This document shows, piece after piece, positions 34,363-39,218 of a stretch of DNA of 39,218 nt (position 1 is the stretch's first letter; the number at the start of each line of letters is the position of its first letter). The notes beneath the pieces were generated by a model, which saw nothing but the letters and a program-made list of their open reading frames with translations, was not told the DNA's origin and made no database searches. This DNA is from an uncultured bacterium (GTDB lineage Bacteria; Chloroflexota; Anaerolineae; J036; Brachytrichaceae), in assembly GCA_903873965.1 (NCBI GenBank), contig CAIQQO010000286.1:1-39218 (forward strand), in the 5' to 3' direction. The position numbers and the translations under genes were made by a program.

Positions 34363-35140
34363 TCGTTTGTTGCGTCTCTCCACTACCCAAAAGCGCAGGC
34401 TTATCAGCTCAGCATCTGTGCTGGCATTCCTTCTGCTGTGGGAGTTACTTGCCGCGAGCGGGCTTGTTAATCGGATCATGCTCAGTTCACCGTCAGCGAT
34501 CGCTCGTGCAGCCGTGCGAATTCTGGAGCAAGGAGAAATCTGGCACGACCTGCTGATCAGCGGGACGGAATTTGTCATCGGTTTTGTGCTTGTGTTGGTT
34601 GTGGGCATACCCTTCGGCCTGCTGCTGGGCTGGTATCGCACTTTCAACTACATATTTGAGCCCTACGTCAACGCTCTCAACGCTGTCCCGCGCGTCGCGT
34701 TGCTGCCACTCATTCTGATCTGGCTCGGTCTTGGTATCTGGTCGAAAGTCGCGATTGTCTTTCTCGGCGGCGTTATTCCCTTAATCTTGAGCGCCCAGAC
34801 CGCCACACGCATGATCGACCCTACGCTATTGCGTGCTGCGCGATCGTTCGGCGCCACTGACTGGCAGATAGTCCGCACCATCGTTCTCCCCTCATCCGTA
34901 CCCTACCTGCTGACAGGAGTGCGCATGGCTATCGGGCGCGCGTTGATCGGCATCGTCGTCGGCGAGTTGGTGGGCGGTTCGGCAGGCCTTGGCTTTCAAC
35001 TTGCCGTAGCCGGCGCCAACTTCCAGACCGACCGCCTCTTTGTCTACATTTTTATCATCACCGGTTTTGGCATGGCCATGACAGGATTGCTGAATAGACT
35101 CGAGCGCCGTGTCGAGGCGTGGCGCATGCATGGCGAATGA
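34346..35140 (+). CDS. ABC transporter permease (SsuC/TauC type)
   Basis: The 264-residue integral membrane protein has about six hydrophobic helices and the cytoplasmic coupling loop of this family, RAARSFGATDWQIVRTIVLPSSVPYLLTGVRMAIGRALIGIVVGEL (EAA motif region). The ATG at 34346 is chosen, with GGGGA about 10 bases upstream; a TTG six bases earlier is also possible. It overlaps the ATPase gene by 17 bases, indicating translational coupling. It should form the channel for ligands delivered by the two lipoproteins that follow. Confidence 0.93.
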   Translation: MLPTHNRLLRLSTTQKRRLISSASVLAFLLLWELLAASGLVNRIMLSSPSAIARAAVRILEQGEIWHDLLISGTEFVIGFVLVLVVGIPFGLLLGWYRTFNYIFEPYVNALNAVPRVALLPLILIWLGLGIWSKVAIVFLGGVIPLILSAQTATRMIDPTLLRAARSFGATDWQIVRTIVLPSSVPYLLTGVRMAIGRALIGIVVGELVGGSAGLGFQLAVAGANFQTDRLFVYIFIITGFGMAMTGLLNRLERRVEAWRMHGE

Positions 35141-35246
35141 GCGTGAAACGTGAACAGAAAGAGGCGACTAAGCATGGAGCGACGTGTTAACGACATGGAT
35201 ATCATTTGTCTGAACATTGAGCTGTCCTAATGGACGCAGAGCCATG

Positions 35247-35252
35247 TAGAAT
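35247..35252 (+). promoter_or_regulatory. Putative internal -10 hexamer before the first binding protein
   Basis: TAGAAT lies 10 bases before the ATG at 35263 with no Shine-Dalgarno sequence. It could give extra, near-leaderless transcription of the binding-protein genes, which importers often need in excess. No good -35 box was found. Confidence 0.35.
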
Positions 35253-35262
35253 ACGGCCTGAT

Positions 35263-36270
35263 ATGAAATCACGCATTTATTTCCTCGCGTTGAGTTTGGT
35301 GGTTCTCCTGATCGGTTGTATGCCTGCAGCGTCGCCTGCCACAGCGCCGAGACTTACTTTGAAAGTGGTATATGGCACCTTGAATCCCGATGTGCTGCCC
35401 GGCTGGGTGGCCAAAGATGCCGGATTTTTTGAGAAGAACGGACTCGACGTGGAATTCCTCTATGTTGACGGTGGACTAAAATCAACGCAGGCTCTGTTAT
35501 CCAAAGATGCCGCCTTTGGCATGTATGCGACCTCGACGCCGATTAATGCGAATGCCGCCGGCTCTGATTTTGTTTTTATCGCCGGTGTCATCAATACGTT
35601 GCCTTATAACATCGTCGCCGTTCCCGATATAAAAACCGGAGCCGACCTCAAAGGTAAAAAATTCGCCGTCGCCAGTCTATCGGGCGGTACTTATACCGCC
35701 ATGCGCATCGGGCTACGTCAGTTATATGGGCTCGATCCTGCCAAGGACGTGACACCTGTACTGATTGGCACCGATGCGACACGCGAGAATGCGCTGGTGT
35801 TGAAACAGGTCGATGCCGCTATGTTGCACGGCGCAACGGCGGACATTGCCAAACGCGATGGGCTGGTCATTCTGGACTCCATGTGGGACAAAGGCATCGA
35901 GTACCAGTTCACCACCGTCACTGTCAGCAAAGCCTATCTAAATGAGCATCCAGGCGCTGGCGAACGATTTCTAAAGAGCATCATTCAAGCCACGGGGTAT
36001 ATCAAAGATCCCGCTAACAAGACCGCTGTCATCAAATCACTCAGCAAGTATTTAAAGCAGGATGATGTAGCCACACTCGAAAGCGGTTACAAACTCATGT
36101 CACAGACCTTCCTGCGATGTACTCCTTACGTCTCGATTGCGGGGCTAAAACCGATTATTGCAGAATCCAAACCTGCGGTCGAGAAAGGCATCACGCCGGA
36201 ACAAATGACAGATAACTCTATTGTTAAATCGCTTGAGGACAGCGGATTTATCAAGACTAACTGCAAATAA
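35263..36270 (+). CDS. ABC transporter substrate-binding lipoprotein, NMT1/SsuA-like (copy 1)
   Basis: The 335-residue protein has a lipoprotein signal ending LLIGC and then a periplasmic-binding-protein fold of the SsuA/THI5 type: YGTLNPDVLPGWVAKDAGFFEKNGLDVEFLYVDGG, TQALLSKDAAFGMYA, NIVAVPDIKTGADLKGKKFAV, MRIGLRQLYGLDPAKDVTPVLIG. The family captures small organic ligands (sulfonates, taurine, pyrimidines, flavins, nitrate) for import. The ATG at 35263 is chosen because it begins the signal peptide. It lies 122 bases after the permease. A paralogue follows in tandem. Confidence 0.93.
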   Translation: MKSRIYFLALSLVVLLIGCMPAASPATAPRLTLKVVYGTLNPDVLPGWVAKDAGFFEKNGLDVEFLYVDGGLKSTQALLSKDAAFGMYATSTPINANAAGSDFVFIAGVINTLPYNIVAVPDIKTGADLKGKKFAVASLSGGTYTAMRIGLRQLYGLDPAKDVTPVLIGTDATRENALVLKQVDAAMLHGATADIAKRDGLVILDSMWDKGIEYQFTTVTVSKAYLNEHPGAGERFLKSIIQATGYIKDPANKTAVIKSLSKYLKQDDVATLESGYKLMSQTFLRCTPYVSIAGLKPIIAESKPAVEKGITPEQMTDNSIVKSLEDSGFIKTNCK

Positions 36271-36362
36271 CTACAGGCTTGTAAACAAGTTGGAACAAGC
36301 ACAACGTAATCAGTCGCTGACTGTTCCAATCTCTCGTTTGCCATGAAGGCTTTTACGCGTTG

Positions 36363-36368
36363 GATAAT
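36363..36368 (+). promoter_or_regulatory. Possible -10 hexamer before the second binding protein
   Basis: GATAAT lies 5 bases before the ATG at 36374, and no Shine-Dalgarno sequence fits. It has the same spacing as the other leaderless-type candidates, but has one mismatch and no -35 box. Confidence 0.25.
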
Positions 36369-36373
36369 CGAAG

Positions 36374-37375
36374 ATGAAGTTCCAGTTGCAAGCATTCATA
36401 ATATTGATCGTTTTTCTGGTGGGCTGTACGCAGTCGCCTGCGAATTCAGTGTCGCGAGTCAGTATCAAATCGGTATATAGCACTATTAATCCCGACGTAC
36501 TTCCGGCCTGGGTTGCGAAAGATGCAGGTATTTTCGATCGTAACGGTTTGGATGTTGACCTGATGTATATAGAAGGGGGCGTCAAAGCCACTCAAGCCTT
36601 GTTATCCAAAGATGCTGCGTTTGGCGTCTTTGCGCCATCGTCGCCCATAAATGCCAACGCCGCCGGCGCAGATTTGGTTGTCATCGCCAGCATCGTCAGC
36701 ACATTGCCGTACAACATCGTCGTAATTCCAGAAGTAAAAAGCGGCGCAGACTTGAAAGGCAAAAGGTTTGCAGTTTCCAGCCTGAGCGGTGCTTCATATG
36801 CGGCCATGCGTTTGGCGCTGCGCGATATATACCACCTCGATCCAGATAAGGATGTCACACCCGTCATCATTGGCACCGACGCAACACGCGAAAATGCATT
36901 GACCCTCAAGCAAGTCGATGCCGCGATGCTGCACATCGCCGGTGAAGATATGGCCAAGCGTGACGGTCTCGTGATTCTCGAACCAATGTGGAACAAAGGT
37001 ATCGACTATCAGTTCACATCAATTGTGGTCAGCAAAGCCTATATGAAAGACAATCTCGATGTGGCGTCAAGATATGTCAAGAGCCTCATTCAAGCAATCG
37101 GTTACATAAAAGACCCAGTGAATAAGGCCGCTGTTATCAAATCGCTAAGCAAAGGCCTGAAACAAGAGGATACCGTAACACTGGAAAGCGGTTACAAGTT
37201 CATGTCTGAAACATTTCTTAAGTGCGCCGCGTATGTGTCACTCAATGGCATCAAGCCTGTGATCGCGGATTCCAAAGAAGCCGTCACAAAAGGAATAACA
37301 CCAGAGCAGATGGTGGACAATTCCATTGTGAAGGCGTTGGACGATAGCGGTTTTATCAAGGCTAACTGCAAATAG
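36374..37375 (+). CDS. ABC transporter substrate-binding lipoprotein, NMT1/SsuA-like (copy 2)
   Basis: The 333-residue lipoprotein (signal ending FLVGC) is a clear tandem paralogue of the preceding gene. The two align end to end and share most residues, for example INPDVLPAWVAKDAGIFDRNGLDVDLMY, TDATRENAL-LKQVDAAMLH, YIKDP-NK-AVIKSLSK and the identical-style end SGFIK-NCK. Differences cluster in mid-domain segments such as HGATADIAKRD versus HIAGEDMAKRD, which may tune the ligand. Both probably feed the same ATPase and permease. The frame ends 27 bases before the convergent YfhO-like gene. Confidence 0.93.
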   Translation: MKFQLQAFIILIVFLVGCTQSPANSVSRVSIKSVYSTINPDVLPAWVAKDAGIFDRNGLDVDLMYIEGGVKATQALLSKDAAFGVFAPSSPINANAAGADLVVIASIVSTLPYNIVVIPEVKSGADLKGKRFAVSSLSGASYAAMRLALRDIYHLDPDKDVTPVIIGTDATRENALTLKQVDAAMLHIAGEDMAKRDGLVILEPMWNKGIDYQFTSIVVSKAYMKDNLDVASRYVKSLIQAIGYIKDPVNKAAVIKSLSKGLKQEDTVTLESGYKFMSETFLKCAAYVSLNGIKPVIADSKEAVTKGITPEQMVDNSIVKALDDSGFIKANCK

Positions 37376-37402
37376 CTGCGTTTTGCGCTAAAACCATACA
37401 CG

Positions 37403-39218
37403 TCACCTCACGACCCGAAGGGACATACTCAGTGTAATACCATCAGCGCCATCCTTTAGAAGTAGCCGGTGCAGAGAGCGCTCATCGTACAAACCTACTT
37501 TGATCATATATACGCCCGCTGTCAGATCCTTTGGAATCTCCAGCAAGCGCGTATCAACAATGTACTCTTGCGCCATCCAACCTGATGTCGGGCGGGTGCC
37601 ATTGACCGGCGCACTGTCTACTCCGGTCACACGGTTATCGCCTTTATCCACCAGGTGCACAAAAGTCTTGTAGCGCACCTCTGTTTCGGCATAGGCACGC
37701 CAGAGTAAGGTAACCGAAACGACATCACCAGCACGGGCAGACGAAAGGATATCGTAACCGACAAGTTCGACAGCATCGTTGAAGCGTGCAGCCTGCGTGT
37801 AGGCAATCGCTGGCAGCGTCAGCACATGCTCCGGCGCGCTAATCATTATCTCTGCCAGAAATACCGTCGGCCAGGATGCAGACCTAGTTGAGGTCGCAAC
37901 CAAGGTTGTTTTTTCGACGATCGTATCGGCGTCCCCTTGGGATAGCTCTGAGCCGTCTTGCGCCCTGATACTCAGCCTGTAGCTTCCCGCAGGAGCTGCA
38001 ACCGGGATGAGCAAGGCATGTGGCGCGCGCCATGTGTCGCTGGCAACCCATTGACTCGTTGGATAACCAACGATGGCCTCAGTATTGATTTCGGTCGACC
38101 ACGATCCGTCAGTTCTGGCGAGTACCCATGTCGCATGCCAGTCGGGCAAAGCGGCCTTGGTGGAAGTCATAACCTCAGTTGCGACGCCGCCAGCGCGCCA
38201 ATACGCCGTCAACGGTAACCGTTCTCCAGCCGAAAGCGATGTCACAGGCAGGTCAAAACCGAGCAACGTAGCATACTGATTGACAGGTGTATTCAGAACG
38301 TTCTGCGGCGTCAGCATGACACCAACCCTGATCCCTGACCCAGATGGTGCAGTCACTTCCGTTGTCGTGATCACACTCACAGCCATGCTGTCAAAGGTGG
38401 TGCCGGTGAGTTGGCCGTTTTTGTCAAATGCAGGCAGTCTTGCAACTGGTTTGTCATAGCGATACACACTCACCTTAAAAGTGTAGATGCCGGGCGGCGT
38501 GCCGGGTTTCAGCGAAATGCGATATTCATCCGCCGCATAACGAGCAGCATCCCAGCGGATCAGGGGGAAACCAGCAGGATGGGGATGGTCGCTGCGCCCG
38601 ACGATATTGCCCTGGCTGTCCGCCATCTCAACACCCACGCTCAAGTTCTCGGGTGAAGGCTGCAGCGTGCGCCAGTACAGCGTCACGGATGCATCGCTGG
38701 AGGTATCACTGGATTCAGGCGCGTCGACACCAATCAGATCGAGCGTGTGGGCGTCACCTCGCTGGCCGAAAGACACAGCAAAGTCCTGGCGTGCACCGCT
38801 AACGCGCGCGCCATCATAGCGGCTGCGATAGAAGAGCGTGTCTTGCGTGTCAACCATGGCCGTCTTGATTACCAGCAAAAAAAACAGTGCCATACCCGTG
38901 CTCAGGGGAAGCCACAACCGAGATTGCTTCTCTGGTTGTGACATGCCAGTGACACGCTCGTTCTCCTCTAGCCCCTGCTCCCTAACCCCTGATCCCTGCT
39001 TCTGAACCCCAAACACGACAGATTGCTTTCGCCGAAACAGCGTCATGCCCACACCGATGATGCCCAGTACGGCGCAACTGATCGAGAGCGCATCAGCCGC
39101 TGCGCGCGCCGGCGTTTCTCGGAAATAAATGGCTACATCATGTAGACCGGATGGCACCGCTACATGGATCAGTCCCTGCAGTTCAGTCACTGTAATCGGC
39201 GCAACATGCCCATCAACC
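37403..39218 (-). CDS. YfhO-like large membrane protein, C-terminal part
   Basis: The frame stays open through the right edge, so this is only the 3' part, about 605 codons. The visible protein begins with a domain end of YfhO/glycosyltransferase-membrane type (VDGHVAPITVTELQGLIHVAVPSGLHDVAIYF). It then has one membrane helix (ALSISCAVLGIIGVGMTLF), a polar repeat-coded linker (QKQGSGVREQGLEEN), a second helix (LPLSTGMALFFLLVIKTAMV), and three or more beta-sandwich repeats. Those repeats share a WRT/WRA...G-Y-VSVY pattern (TLYWRTLQPSPENLSVGVEMAD, TAYWRAGG, TLLWRAYAETEVRYKTFVHLVDKGDN). It probably acts in cell-surface glycan or polymer assembly. The 5' part is outside the window. Confidence 0.75.
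   Translation of the reverse strand, partial: VDGHVAPITVTELQGLIHVAVPSGLHDVAIYFRETPARAAADALSISCAVLGIIGVGMTLFRRKQSVVFGVQKQGSGVREQGLEENERVTGMSQPEKQSRLWLPLSTGMALFFLLVIKTAMVDTQDTLFYRSRYDGARVSGARQDFAVSFGQRGDAHTLDLIGVDAPESSDTSSDASVTLYWRTLQPSPENLSVGVEMADSQGNIVGRSDHPHPAGFPLIRWDAARYAADEYRISLKPGTPPGIYTFKVSVYRYDKPVARLPAFDKNGQLTGTTFDSMAVSVITTTEVTAPSGSGIRVGVMLTPQNVLNTPVNQYATLLGFDLPVTSLSAGERLPLTAYWRAGGVATEVMTSTKAALPDWHATWVLARTDGSWSTEINTEAIVGYPTSQWVASDTWRAPHALLIPVAAPAGSYRLSIRAQDGSELSQGDADTIVEKTTLVATSTRSASWPTVFLAEIMISAPEHVLTLPAIAYTQAARFNDAVELVGYDILSSARAGDVVSVTLLWRAYAETEVRYKTFVHLVDKGDNRVTGVDSAPVNGTRPTSGWMAQEYIVDTRLLEIPKDLTAGVYMIKVGLYDERSLHRLLLKDGADGITLSMSLRVVR
38972..38996 (-). repeat. G-rich short tandem repeat with G-quadruplex pattern, inside the YfhO-like gene
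   Basis: On the minus strand four G-runs (GGG, GGGG, GGG, GGGG) are separated by ATCA, TTA and AGCA, which fits the G3+N1-7 rule. The unit is roughly CAGGG-NTYAGGG and repeats within the sense strand. It encodes the polar linker between two membrane helices, where length would be tolerated. Confidence 0.6.

Noticed and set aside
35174-35230. 18-codon ORF between the permease and first binding protein
   Set aside because: It has no convincing ribosome site, hairpin or terminator linked to it. Short ORFs of this size are common by chance.
36277-36302. GCTTGT...ACAAGC inverted repeat between the two binding-protein genes
   Set aside because: It is a six-base stem with a 12-base loop and no T-run, not above chance.
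1-39218. CRISPR arrays, insertion sequences, prophage genes, attachment sites or replication origin
   Set aside because: I looked for regular repeats with spacers, transposase or integrase motifs and DnaA-box clusters, and saw none.

Overview
The window is a stretch of bacterial chromosome. It most resembles a member of the Chloroflexota (Anaerolineae-like). That is an inference from gene content: a T-box-controlled leuS, a nadC-nadA-nadB operon, an orphan MEMO-family gene, secreted proteins with a choice-of-anchor-Q tail or a terminal aromatic-LPLV tail, a YfhO-like membrane protein and many GH and sugar genes. There is no rRNA, CRISPR array, transposase, phage gene or plasmid gene. The DNA is mid-to-high GC, apart from one AT-rich patch near 16.2-16.3 kb.

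Layout. 1-345 (-): start of an efflux-type membrane fusion lipoprotein, cut by the window edge. 636-4753 (+): a zinc-ribbon/membrane/NHL-propeller protein, a GH32/43-like hydrolase and a DnaJ-SUMF1 fusion. 4758-8096 (-): a secreted arabinofuranosidase-like enzyme and a threonylcarbamoyl-AMP synthase that carries a 33-codon palindromic insert. 8138-11536 (+): ftsK and a PHP phosphoesterase. 11593-14683 (-): a consensus promoter, tRNA-Ala(GGC), a T-box leader and leuS. 14782-16147: a small zinc-ribbon membrane protein (+) and a secreted GH16 beta-glucanase (-). 16473-19207 (+): two sugar-isomerase-type TIM barrels and a Gfo/Idh/MocA oxidoreductase. 19261-22966 (-): nadC-nadA-nadB, which makes NAD precursors from aspartate; a palindrome overlaps the likely nadC promoter. 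23207-28867: a small secreted protein, a PurB-superfamily lyase, a secreted beta-helix protein, a MEMO protein and an enolase-superfamily enzyme. 28892-37375 (+): a possible leader peptide and attenuator, pyrG, an NRPS-like A-T-TE protein that overlaps pyrG by 4 bases, an ABC ATPase and permease, and two tandem substrate-binding lipoproteins. 37403-39218 (-): the C-terminal part of a YfhO-like membrane protein, cut by the window edge.

Three things stand out. First, short palindromic DNA sits in frame inside otherwise ordinary enzymes (Sua5, NadC, the A-T-TE protein, possibly MEMO), which suggests small mobile repeats that insert into reading frames. Second, pyrG is preceded by a near-leaderless 21-codon ORF whose stop codon lies inside the stem of an intrinsic terminator, an attenuator-like layout. 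It heads a tightly packed set joining pyrG to a single-module NRPS-like enzyme, whose thioesterase has Cys where Ser is usual, and to an ABC importer with duplicated binding proteins. Third, several genes have a -10-like hexamer only 5-15 bases before the start codon and no Shine-Dalgarno sequence, which points to leaderless or near-leaderless mRNAs. All functional calls come from motif recognition by eye; no database search was possible.
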